DNA of 64,000 nucleotides, taken from 39-52-133 sp035531075. GTDB taxonomy: Bacteria > Pseudomonadota > Gammaproteobacteria > Burkholderiales > Gallionellaceae. The stretch is taken from NCBI GenBank assembly GCA_035531075.1, contig DATKTO010000030.1:62001-126000 (forward strand). The letters are read 5' to 3'. The position numbers and the translations under genes were made by a program. Below, in pieces: positions 1 to 7,162 of this stretch. The notes under the pieces are model-generated. The model had not been told where the DNA came from. It saw only the letters and a list, made by a program, of their open reading frames with translations, and made no database searches. Position 1 is the first letter of the stretch. Each line of letters starts with the position of its first letter.

Positions 1-744
1 GTGATCGAAATCGCCGACGACGGCAACGGCCTGAATCGCGACAAAATTCTGCAAAAAGCCAAAGAGCGCGGCCTGCTTGCAGAGGGCGCAAACCCCACCG
101 ATCAGGAGATTTACAACCTGATTTTCGAGCCGGGATTTTCCACCGCCGAAGCCGTTACCAACCTGTCGGGGCGTGGCGTCGGCATGGACGTGGTCAAACG
201 CAACATCACCGCCTTGCGTGGCAGCGTAAGCCTGGACAGCGAGCCCGGCATCGGCACCACGGTAAGCATACGCCTGCCGCTGACCTTGGCTATCATCGAT
301 GGCTTTCTGGTCGAGGTCGGCAAATCCAGTTACGTGGTGCCGCTGGACGTGGTGCAGGAATGCATCGAACTGAACGATGAAGACCGCAAGGCGGCGCGCG
401 AGCGCGGCTTTATCAAGCTGCGCGGTCTGGTGCTGCCGCTGGTGCTGTTGCACGACCACTTCGGCGTGCATTCCGCCGCGTTGCGGCGCGAGAACGTGGT
501 GGTGGTGAACTACGCGGGCAGACAGGCCGGGCTGGTGGTGGACGAACTGAAAGGCGAATTCCAGACCGTAATCAAGCCGCTGGGCAAAATTTTCAGCAAG
601 CTGCGCGGCATCAGCGGCTCGACCATCCTGGGCAGCGGCGATGTGGCGCTGATACTGGACATGGCGTCGCTGGTGCAGCAGGCCAGCAACAAGGAAATGC
701 AGATGGTGGGCAACCGGCTGGACAAGCTGCTGGAAGCGCGGTAA
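1..744 (+). CDS. cheA: Chemotaxis histidine kinase CheA, C-terminal part (cut by window edge)
   Basis: This is the last 247 codons of CheA, the cytoplasmic kinase that takes receptor signals and phosphorylates CheY and CheB. The frame is open from base 1, so the first GTG is not the true start. Visible parts are the end of the HATPase domain (DDGNG box near residue 7, then GFSTAEAVTNLSGRGVGMDVV, and GTTVSIRLPLTLAI) followed by the CheW-like regulatory domain from about residue 100 to the end. The stop at 742-744 is intact. It is followed after 21 bases by the antisense toxin-antitoxin pair, and a diverged copy of its last 46 codons appears at 1451-1591. The His-phosphotransfer, CheY-binding and dimerisation domains lie upstream of the window. 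Confidence 0.95.
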   Translation: MIEIADDGNGLNRDKILQKAKERGLLAEGANPTDQEIYNLIFEPGFSTAEAVTNLSGRGVGMDVVKRNITALRGSVSLDSEPGIGTTVSIRLPLTLAIIDGFLVEVGKSSYVVPLDVVQECIELNDEDRKAARERGFIKLRGLVLPLVLLHDHFGVHSAALRRENVVVVNYAGRQAGLVVDELKGEFQTVIKPLGKIFSKLRGISGSTILGSGDVALILDMASLVQQASNKEMQMVGNRLDKLLEAR

Positions 745-765
745 GCCATGCATACGCAACCAACC

Positions 766-1071
766 TTAAACATGAACAGCTTGCGCCACCAGTTTTACGC
801 CCAGCGCCGCGCAAACGCGGCTGATCGTGTCAAAGCGCGGATGCGCATTCGGTCGCAGCGCCTTGTACAGCGCCTCTCGGGTGAGGCCGGATTGTTTGGC
901 AATCTCGCTCATGCCCCGCGCACGGGCAATATCGCCCAAGGCCGCCGCCAGCAGAGAGGCGTCGTTATCTTCCAAAACAACAGTCAGGTACTCGGCAATC
1001 GCCTGTTCGCTATCGAGATACTCCGCCGCGTCAAAATCAGGCAGGTCGGCAATACGGATTTTCTTGGTCAT
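766..1071 (-). CDS. HigA-like antitoxin (addiction module antidote, HTH)
   Basis: This 101-residue protein has the look of the COG3636 addiction-module antidote family: a short N-terminal part (TKKIRIADLPDFDAAEYL) and a helix-turn-helix around residues 52-95 (MSEIAKQSGLTREALYKAL). Known members bind and neutralise the partner RelE/ParE-type toxin and repress the operon. It lies 3 bases after the toxin gene on the same strand, so toxin comes first, as in higBA modules. The stop codon nearly abuts the cheA stop, tail to tail. The family assignment is from recognition of conserved wording, not a search. Confidence 0.85.
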   Translation of the reverse strand: MTKKIRIADLPDFDAAEYLDSEQAIAEYLTVVLEDNDASLLAAALGDIARARGMSEIAKQSGLTREALYKALRPNAHPRFDTISRVCAALGVKLVAQAVHV

Positions 1072-1074
1072 GGT

Positions 1075-1371
1075 TTATTCCTCAATGTTCGCCGCGAGTT
1101 TCACGGCCTTGGCAATATCGGCAGCCTGTGTGGATTTGGCGCCACCGCCCAGCATCACTATCAACACCGAGCCGCGTTGGATGTAGTACATGCGCCAGCC
1201 TGGCCCGAAGTGTTCGCGCATTTCGAACACACCATCGCCAACGGGTTTGACATCGCCCAGATTACCCAGCGTAGCCTTGCGCAAACGTTTCACCAAACGG
1301 CGCTGCGTCATGCCATCACGGATACCGCTGAGCCAGTCGTTGAATACGTCGGTGCGCTTGATCGAGAGCAT
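1075..1371 (-). CDS. RelE/ParE superfamily toxin (HigB / Gp49-like)
   Basis: The 98-residue basic protein matches the phage-Gp49-like RelE/ParE toxin group (COG3657): LSIKRTDVFNDWL at the start, RRLVKRLRKATLGN in the middle, and the conserved GVFEMREHFGPGWRMYYI followed by LIVMLGGGAKSTQ. Such toxins usually cleave mRNA on the ribosome; activity here is inferred. It precedes its antitoxin by 3 bases. The likely promoter and an operator palindrome sit directly upstream (1378-1406); the predicted transcript start nearly coincides with the ATG, so translation may be leaderless. No good Shine-Dalgarno sequence is visible. The pair runs antisense to the chemotaxis operon it interrupts. Confidence 0.85.
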   Translation of the reverse strand: MLSIKRTDVFNDWLSGIRDGMTQRRLVKRLRKATLGNLGDVKPVGDGVFEMREHFGPGWRMYYIQRGSVLIVMLGGGAKSTQAADIAKAVKLAANIEE

Positions 1372-1377
1372 GAAAGC

Positions 1378-1406
1378 AATGTAGTCGTTCGATTACAAAA
1401 AGTCAA
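1378..1406 (-). promoter_or_regulatory. Promoter and operator palindrome of the toxin-antitoxin pair
   Basis: On the minus strand a -35 TTGACT (1401-1406) is followed by a 17-base spacer and a -10 TACATT (1378-1383). The spacer and -10 contain TGTAATCGAACGACTACA (1380-1397), palindromic except at one symmetric pair. This is the expected place for autorepression by the antitoxin. The sequence is seen directly; the regulatory role is inferred. Confidence 0.55.
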
Positions 1407-1450
1407 TGTCAATCTGATAAATAGCACCGTTCGTCGATGGATAACCGCAC

Positions 1451-1591
1451 GGCATCAGCGGCTCCACTATTTTGGGCAGCGGCGAAGTGGCGCTAATCGT
1501 GGACGTGCCTTCACTGGTGCAGCAGGCCAGCAACCAGGAGATGCAGCAGGTTTCAGTTCAGCAGCAGAAAAAACAGTTGGAAGTCCGGTAA
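1451..1591 (+). pseudogene. Remnant of a cheA 3' end (last 46 codons)
   Basis: The frame GISGSTILGSGEVALI onward, ending in a TAA at 1589-1591, matches the last part of CheA at 607-744. By hand count the first 96 bases agree at about 85% (14 differences), and the final 14 codons diverge freely. Homology begins abruptly around 1450; upstream of it lies toxin-antitoxin sequence. No start codon or ribosome site belongs to it. It is therefore a displaced tail, either the original end of the cheA gene that preceded the receptor gene at 1626, or the tail of a lost paralogue. It is not a recent exact duplication, given the divergence. Confidence 0.85.
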
Positions 1592-1625
1592 CTTTACAGG
1601 TTCATTTGATACGAAGGGGGTTGTG

Positions 1626-3269
1626 ATGTTCAAGAATATGAAAATAGGGATGCGTCTCGGGTTGGGCTTTGGCACGGTGTTGTTGCTGTTATCCACCATT
1701 GCCTTTATCGGTATCACGCGGCTGGCAAATATCAATGAGAGTATGGAATTATTGGTAGAAGACCGTTATCCCAAGACGGTTGTCGCCAATGATATCGTGA
1801 AACATCTTAACCGTATCGCCCGTTCCATGCGCAACACGTTGCTCATGGAAAAGCAGGCTGATATCAAGAAGGAATTAGAGCGTATTGATGAATCGCGCGG
1901 AGAAATTAAAAAGGGACTCGAAAGCCTGGATAAAACCATCAAGAGTGAGAAGGGCAAGGAGGTGTTGAAGGGAGTTACTGAAACGCGTGGTAAATATATT
2001 GGCAGCCAGGAAAAATTTCTGCAACTTGTGAACGCTGACAAAAAAAATGAAGCACGCGATCTGTTGCTGGGCGATGTTAGACCACAGCAACTTGCCTACT
2101 TTGACAGCTTGAACAAGCTGATTGAATTTCAGACCAAGCTGATGGTAGATGCCGGCAAGGAAGCTAAAGAGGCGTACTTCGCTGCACGCACTCTGATGCT
2201 CGGCCTTGCCATTGTCGCCTTCCTGCTGGGGGCGGGCATTGCCTTCTGGGTCACACGTTCTATCACCAAGCCGGTCAATGAAGCTGTCAGTGTAGCCAAC
2301 ATGTTGGCTGAGGGTGACCTGACCGCAAAGATCGAAGTGAACAGCACCGACGAAACCGGCATGTTGCTGCTGGCGATGCAGAACATGGTGGGCAAGCTGT
2401 CGCAGATTATTACCGAAGTGCGCGGTGCTGCCGACAACCTTTCCAGTGCATCGGAAGAGGTGAGCGCCACCGCGCAGTCCATGAGCCAGGCAACCAGCGA
2501 ACAAGCCGCCTCCGTGGAAGAAACCAGCGCATCGATCGAACAGATGAGCGCGTCCATCAACCAGAATACCGAAAATGCAAAAGTCACCGACGGCATGGCC
2601 GGTAAAGCTGCCAAGGAAGCGACCGAAGGCGGCGAGGCGGTGAAACAGACTGTCGCCGCGATGAAACAGATCGCAGGCAAGATCGGCATCATCGACGACA
2701 TCGCCTACCAGACCAACCTGCTGGCCTTGAACGCCGCAATTGAAGCCGCACGCGCAGGCGAGCACGGCAAGGGTTTTGCGGTGGTGGCAGCCGAGGTGCG
2801 CAAGCTGGCAGAGCGCAGCCAGATAGCCTCGCAGGAGATAGGCGAACTGGCCTCAAACAGCGTACAGATGGCGGAAAAAGCCGGACACCTATTGGACGAA
2901 ATGGTGCCCTCTATCAACAAGACTTCCGACCTGGTGCAGGAGATTACCGCTGCCAGTGAAGAGCAATCTTCCGGTGTCGGGCAGATCAACAACGCGATGA
3001 GCCAGCTCAACCAGATCACCCAGCAGAACGCGTCGGCCTCTGAAGAGCTGGCAGCGACAGCCGAGGAAATGAGCAGCCAGGCCGAGCAATTGCAGCATTC
3101 GATGGGGTTCTTCAAGGTGGAAGCCAGCGCTGCCGCCAGCCAGCACAAAACAGTGGCACACAAGGCTGTGGCTGCAGGGGGCAAGCCCTCCGCAGCGCGA
3201 CCCGCCAAGATGGCAGCTTTCGCGCATGCAGCCAGTGCCCCTAACGAAGCAGAGTTCGTCAAGTTTTAA
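1626..3269 (+). CDS. Methyl-accepting chemotaxis protein (4-helix-bundle sensor)
   Basis: The 547-residue receptor has a first membrane helix near residues 8-30, a periplasmic four-helix-bundle type domain to about 190, a second helix (about 191-212), a HAMP domain, and a long cytoplasmic signalling coiled coil. The hairpin tip carries IIDDIAYQTNLLALNAAIEA and FAVVAAEVRKLAERSQ, which contact CheA and CheW. A GTG lies one codon upstream, but the ATG has better spacing from GAAGGGGG at 1613-1620. The C-terminus ends EFVKF, loosely like the xWxxF peptide that tethers CheR and CheB in some receptors; that reading is speculative. It lies 34 bases after the cheA remnant and 12 before cheW. The ligand is unknown. 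Confidence 0.95.
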   Translation: MFKNMKIGMRLGLGFGTVLLLLSTIAFIGITRLANINESMELLVEDRYPKTVVANDIVKHLNRIARSMRNTLLMEKQADIKKELERIDESRGEIKKGLESLDKTIKSEKGKEVLKGVTETRGKYIGSQEKFLQLVNADKKNEARDLLLGDVRPQQLAYFDSLNKLIEFQTKLMVDAGKEAKEAYFAARTLMLGLAIVAFLLGAGIAFWVTRSITKPVNEAVSVANMLAEGDLTAKIEVNSTDETGMLLLAMQNMVGKLSQIITEVRGAADNLSSASEEVSATAQSMSQATSEQAASVEETSASIEQMSASINQNTENAKVTDGMAGKAAKEATEGGEAVKQTVAAMKQIAGKIGIIDDIAYQTNLLALNAAIEAARAGEHGKGFAVVAAEVRKLAERSQIASQEIGELASNSVQMAEKAGHLLDEMVPSINKTSDLVQEITAASEEQSSGVGQINNAMSQLNQITQQNASASEELAATAEEMSSQAEQLQHSMGFFKVEASAAASQHKTVAHKAVAAGGKPSAARPAKMAAFAHAASAPNEAEFVKF

Positions 3270-3281
3270 GGGGAGACGGTC

Positions 3282-3839
3282 ATGGGCGCACTCGTTAAAA
3301 AAGATGCACAGGCAGTTGTCGTGCAGAAAGAAGAGGCTCAATACCTCACTTTTCTGCTGGGCAGCGAAATGTTCGCAATCGACATTCTCGGCATCAAGGA
3401 AATCATTGAATACGGCAAACTCACCAGTGTGCCGATGATGCCTGACTTTATACGCGGCGTAATCAACCTGCGCGGGGCAGTCGTGCCGGTAGTCGACCTG
3501 TCGGCCCGTTTTGGCCGTGCCGCGTCTGCGGTTACCCGGCGCAGTTGCATCGTCATCATCGAAGCCGAAAGCGATGGGGAGAAGCAGGATATCGGCGTGG
3601 TGGTGGACTCTGTATCGGAAGTGCTGGAAATACCCGCCGCCGAGATTGAACCTGCTCCCAGCTTTGGCGCCAAAATTCGCACCGACTTCATTAAGGGCAT
3701 GGGCAAGGTGAAGGACAAGTTCGTGATTATTCTCGATGCCAACAAGGTGTTGTCTGTGGATGAAATGGCGATGTTGTCGGGAGTGGAGATTAGCGGCGCT
3801 GATGCGGCAGCAACGCTTGCCAGGCCGGAACAGGTTTAA
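3282..3839 (+). CDS. cheW: Chemotaxis coupling protein CheW
   Basis: The 185-residue protein is one CheW domain. It links receptors to CheA in the array. Residues about 19-160 show the family pattern: YLTFLLGSEMFAIDILGIKEI, then VPMMPDFIRGVINLRGAVVPVVDL, then a second half ending KDKFVIILDANKVLSVDE. The short N-terminal extension (LVKKDAQAVVVQKEEA) and the alanine-rich end are variable. A strong AGGGGAGA ribosome site (3268-3275) supports the ATG. It follows the receptor gene by 12 bases, so the two are surely cotranscribed. Confidence 0.97.
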   Translation: MGALVKKDAQAVVVQKEEAQYLTFLLGSEMFAIDILGIKEIIEYGKLTSVPMMPDFIRGVINLRGAVVPVVDLSARFGRAASAVTRRSCIVIIEAESDGEKQDIGVVVDSVSEVLEIPAAEIEPAPSFGAKIRTDFIKGMGKVKDKFVIILDANKVLSVDEMAMLSGVEISGADAAATLARPEQV

Positions 3840-3875
3840 TTCCAATTCGCAATAGAAACGAAATTAATTTCTTGC

Positions 3876-3921
3876 GTAGGTCGGGCTTCAGCCCGACATG
3901 TCGGGTTAAAACCCGACCTAC
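3876..3921. repeat. REPIN-like pair of inverted GTAG-REP sequences
   Basis: GTAGGTCGGGCTTCAGCCCGAC is followed after three bases by a near-perfect inverted copy ending ACCCGACCTAC. Each half begins (or ends) with the GTAG tetranucleotide and a palindrome, the layout of REP elements mobilised by RAYT transposases. No RAYT gene is in the window. The element lies in the 260-base gap after cheW. Confidence 0.7.
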
Positions 3922-3978
3922 AAAATTATCGTTTTTAATGAGAATTGGAATAACACGTATCTATTGGAGCCCAAGCAT

Positions 3979-4047
3979 CGTAGGAGCGCAGATTTCTGCG
4001 CGATTGTTGCAATGAGCAATCGCGCAGAAATCTGCGTTCCTACAACG
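3979..4047. repeat. Second REPIN-like inverted repeat
   Basis: The arms starting CGTAGGAGCGCAGATTTCTG (3979) and ending GAAATCTGCGTTCCTACAACG (to 4047) are inverted copies over about 32 bases, separated by a short loop. The GTAG start and inner palindrome fit a REP family different from the one 60 bases upstream. The transcript would fold into a long hairpin between cheW and the next receptor, which could attenuate or stabilise the mRNA. Confidence 0.7.
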
Positions 4048-4099
4048 ATTTTATAGCTCAAATGTCATTGAAATTTTTTTGAACAATAACAAGGGAATT

Positions 4100-5647
4100 A
4101 TGCGCAGCAACCTTCCAGTCACCAATGTAGAACATAGTCTAAAAGAAGGTGAATTTATCGTTTCAAAAACCAATCTCAAGGGGCAGATTACGTATGCTAA
4201 TCGCCCGTTTCTGGAGATAAGCGGATTTTCAGAGGAGGAGTTGATTGGTGCGCCGCACAATATCGTGCGTCATCCGGACATGCCACCTGCGGCGTTCCAC
4301 GATCTGTGGCAAACCTTGCATAGCGGCAAGCCATGGCGCGGCATGGTCAAGAACCGTTGCAAGAACGGCGACTTTTACTGGGTTGATGCGAGCGCCAATC
4401 CCATCTGGGAGAAGGGCCGCATCGTTGGCTTCATGTCGCTACGGGAGAAGCCGAGCCGCGAAAAAATTATAGCCTCCGAGCGAATTTATCGCCAGTTCCG
4501 TGAAGGACGAGCAAGCGGTTTGGGTGTCAAAGCGGGTCGGGTTGTCCGCACCGGTTTGCATGGCTGGTTGGGACTTATCACCAATATGAACATCATGAGC
4601 CGTATCACGGCGGCCTGCGCAATGCTGGCAGTCATTATCTCTACACTGCTGGTGTCCAGTTTGATGGCGGGCGGTGGCGACAAGGCGGATGTTTTTGCAC
4701 TGCCTGTACTGGCTTCGGTGTTGGCACTGGTGCTGGTCGCATGGATGTGGTGGTTCCTGCACAACCAGATCATTCGGCCGCTTAACGACGCGACGCTCAC
4801 CTGTCAAACTATTGCGTCTGGCGGGCTTTCAATGACTGGCAATGCTGTGGATAGGCGCGATGAAATGGGTGTGTTTTTGCATGCGATCAACACGATGGCA
4901 GGGAATTTAACCAGCATCGTCACGGATGTTCGCACGGCCTCGCTTGAACTTTCTTCATCTTCTGAAGAGCTGGATGCAACCGCGCGGTGTGTAAGCCAGG
5001 CCAGTTCGGATCAAGCCGCCAATATGGAACAAGCCTCCGCGTCGATTGAACAGATGAGCGGGTCAATCAAGCAGAACACCGAGAATGCCAAAGTCACCGA
5101 TGGTATGGCAAGCAAAGCAGCGAAGGAAGCGGTCGAGGGCGGTGAGGCGGTGAAACAAACTGTCGCGGCGATGAAGCAGATTGCGGGCAAGATCGGCATC
5201 ATCGACGACATCGCCTACCAGACCAACCTGCTGGCGCTTAATGCCGCCATCGAAGCGGCCCGTGCCGGTGAATACGGCAAGGGTTTTGCGGTGGTTGCGG
5301 CGGAGGTGCGCAAGCTGGCGGAACGCAGCCAGCTTGCCTCGCAGGAGATAGGAACGCTGGCATCCGATAGCGTACAGATGGCGGAGAAAGCCGGTCATCT
5401 GCTGGATGAAATGGTGCCTTCCATCAACAAAACGTCAGATCTGGTGCAAGAGATTTTCGCTGCCAGCGAGGGGCAGTCTTCCGGAGTCGGGCAGATCAAC
5501 AGCGCGATGAATCAACTCAACCAGATCACCCAGCAGAATGCATCCGCCTCGGAAGAGCTTGCTACGACTGCCGAAGACATGAGCGACCAGGCCAGAAAGT
5601 TGCAACAGTTGATGGAGTTTTTTTCAGGCGCAGGGAAAGGCAGGTAA
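4100..5647 (+). CDS. PAS-domain methyl-accepting protein (Aer-like energy taxis receptor)
   Basis: The 515-residue receptor starts with a PAS domain (about residues 15-125; TYANRPFLEISGFSEEEL, HNIVRHPDMPPAAF, KNGDFYWVDASANPI), very like Aer, where this domain binds FAD and reports redox state. Two adjacent membrane helices follow (about residues 172-222) with almost no periplasmic loop, then HAMP and the signalling coiled coil. The ATG at 4100 follows AAGGGA; an in-frame TTG 21 bases upstream is less likely. Its signalling tip shares a 50-base identical run with the receptor at 1626. No FAD-binding proof is possible from sequence alone; PAS could hold another cofactor. It ends before a hairpin and cheR. 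Confidence 0.93.
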   Translation: MRSNLPVTNVEHSLKEGEFIVSKTNLKGQITYANRPFLEISGFSEEELIGAPHNIVRHPDMPPAAFHDLWQTLHSGKPWRGMVKNRCKNGDFYWVDASANPIWEKGRIVGFMSLREKPSREKIIASERIYRQFREGRASGLGVKAGRVVRTGLHGWLGLITNMNIMSRITAACAMLAVIISTLLVSSLMAGGGDKADVFALPVLASVLALVLVAWMWWFLHNQIIRPLNDATLTCQTIASGGLSMTGNAVDRRDEMGVFLHAINTMAGNLTSIVTDVRTASLELSSSSEELDATARCVSQASSDQAANMEQASASIEQMSGSIKQNTENAKVTDGMASKAAKEAVEGGEAVKQTVAAMKQIAGKIGIIDDIAYQTNLLALNAAIEAARAGEYGKGFAVVAAEVRKLAERSQLASQEIGTLASDSVQMAEKAGHLLDEMVPSINKTSDLVQEIFAASEGQSSGVGQINSAMNQLNQITQQNASASEELATTAEDMSDQARKLQQLMEFFSGAGKGR

Positions 5648-5657
5648 TTTAACATTC

Positions 5658-5697
5658 GCCCCCCCTCTCCCCACATCTGGTGAGAGGGAGGGGGGAA
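5658..5697 (+). terminator. GC-rich imperfect hairpin between receptor and cheR
   Basis: A C-rich arm (CCCCCCCTCTCC) and a G-rich arm (GAGAGGGAGGGGGG) are complementary around a short loop. There is no T-run after it, so it may be a weak terminator, a processing site or a dispersed repeat; a similar but not identical C-rich/G-rich palindrome occurs at about 11250-11286. Confidence 0.35.
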
Positions 5698-5761
5698 GCG
5701 GATAGCAGTAGCCAATCAAAATACTGCAGCCAATTTTTGGTGCGATACAAAAATATAATTT

Positions 5762-6568
5762 ATGCATATAACTACACTCAGCGATATCGAGTTTCAGCAA
5801 TTCAAGTCCTGGTTGTACGATGCTGCCGGAATCAACCTGTCCCCGTCAAAGAAAGCGCTGGTTGCAGGTCGCCTAGCCAAGCGTTTGAAGCATTACGAGC
5901 TGGGTAGTTATGGGGAATATTTTCGGTTCATAACCCAAAAATCGGAGGCTGCGGAGTTTCAGATAGCGCTGAATTTGCTCACCACGAATGAAACTTATTT
6001 TTTTCGCGAGCCCAAGCATTTCGACTATTTGCGCTTGCAGGTTTTACCCAGGGTGCAGCCGGGTAAAACCTTTCGTGTGTGGTGTGCAGCAAGTTCGTCC
6101 GGCGAAGAGCCATATACGATTGCGATGACGCTTGCGGATGGCCTGCCGAGTACCCCGTGGGAAATTGTTGCGTCCGACATCAGTACGCGTGTTCTGGAAA
6201 AAGCACGCTCCGGCCACTATGCAATGGAACGGGCGGAGGATATTCCGCAGCCCATGCTCGTCAGGCATTGTTTGAAAGGTACGGGCGCTCAGGAAGGGAC
6301 ATTCCTGATGGAGCAGAGTTTGCGCAGTTGTGTGCAATTCATGCAAATCAATTTGAATGCCGCGCTGCCGAAAATTGGCGAGTTCGATATGATCTTTCTG
6401 CGCAATGTGATGATCTATTTTGATATGGAAACCAAGCGCCAAGTCGTTGCACGCATGCTGCCGCTGCTGAAGGCGGGCGGATATTTCATCGTCAGCCATT
6501 CAGAAAGCCTGAATGGAATTACCGACAGTTTGAAGCTGTTAACGCCGTCCATTTACCGCAAGCTGTGA
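5762..6568 (+). CDS. cheR: Chemotaxis protein methyltransferase CheR
   Basis: The 268-residue enzyme transfers methyl groups from S-adenosylmethionine to receptor glutamates, giving adaptation. The N-terminal helical domain (about residues 1-75) is followed by the SAM-binding fold: TNETYFFREPKHF, VWCAASSSGEEPYTIAM, EIVASDISTRVLEKA, FDMIFLRNVMIYFD and GGYFIVSHSESL. Length is normal for the family. The ATG is preceded by only a weak ribosome site in an AT-rich stretch. It is followed by cheD after 7 bases. Confidence 0.97.
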   Translation: MHITTLSDIEFQQFKSWLYDAAGINLSPSKKALVAGRLAKRLKHYELGSYGEYFRFITQKSEAAEFQIALNLLTTNETYFFREPKHFDYLRLQVLPRVQPGKTFRVWCAASSSGEEPYTIAMTLADGLPSTPWEIVASDISTRVLEKARSGHYAMERAEDIPQPMLVRHCLKGTGAQEGTFLMEQSLRSCVQFMQINLNAALPKIGEFDMIFLRNVMIYFDMETKRQVVARMLPLLKAGGYFIVSHSESLNGITDSLKLLTPSIYRKL

Positions 6569-6575
6569 CTATACG

Positions 6576-7112
6576 ATGATAAAACCTGACCATGTCATCG
6601 ACATATTTCTGCAGCCGGGGGATTTTTATTTCGGCGATGCCAATACGCGCATCCGTACGTTGCTGGGGTCATGTGTTTCCATTACTATGTGGCACCCAAC
6701 GCGCTTGATAGGGGGAATGTGCCATTATCTGCTTCCGTCCCGCAAAAATGGGGCAGATTCCGCACTTGATGGCCGTTATGCGGAGGAAGCCATGAAGATG
6801 TTCATGCGGGAAATCTGTTCCACGAAAACGCATCCTGTTGAATATCGCGTAAAAGTATTCGGCGGGGGAAATATGTTTCTTAAAGCTGAAAAAGAAGTAT
6901 TTGGGAAATCCGGTATAAGTGGTACAGGCAAGAAATTCAGTATGGATGTGGCAGGCAGGAATGTGCTGGCTGCACGCTCGTTGGTTACCTCGCATGGATT
7001 TAAAATTGATGCTGAAGACCTGGGTGGAGATGGGCATCGGCAAGTTATTTTTGATATTTGGAACGGCCATGCCTGGGTGCGCAAGCCCTCCATGCAAAAC
7101 GCCAACGGATGA
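6576..7112 (+). CDS. cheD: Chemoreceptor glutamine deamidase CheD
   Basis: The 178-residue protein deamidates specific receptor glutamines to glutamates. The catalytic cysteine is in TLLGSCVSITMW (about residue 33) and the histidine in IGGMCHYLLP (about residue 50); FGGGNMF and the DLGGDGHRQV region are typical. Placement between cheR and cheB matches the usual adaptation module. It is followed by a c-di-GMP gene whose possible upstream starts overlap the cheD stop. Confidence 0.95.
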   Translation: MIKPDHVIDIFLQPGDFYFGDANTRIRTLLGSCVSITMWHPTRLIGGMCHYLLPSRKNGADSALDGRYAEEAMKMFMREICSTKTHPVEYRVKVFGGGNMFLKAEKEVFGKSGISGTGKKFSMDVAGRNVLAARSLVTSHGFKIDAEDLGGDGHRQVIFDIWNGHAWVRKPSMQNANG

Positions 7113-7162
7113 TGGACGCTAGTAATGGTAAGCTTGTCAGAGTTATCACGCGGAGTTTCACT

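Noticed and set aside
748..1626. Long plus-strand open frame of 292 codons over the TA region
   Set aside because: It is antisense to two recognisable TA genes and continues over the cheA remnant in another frame; composition is that of a shadow.
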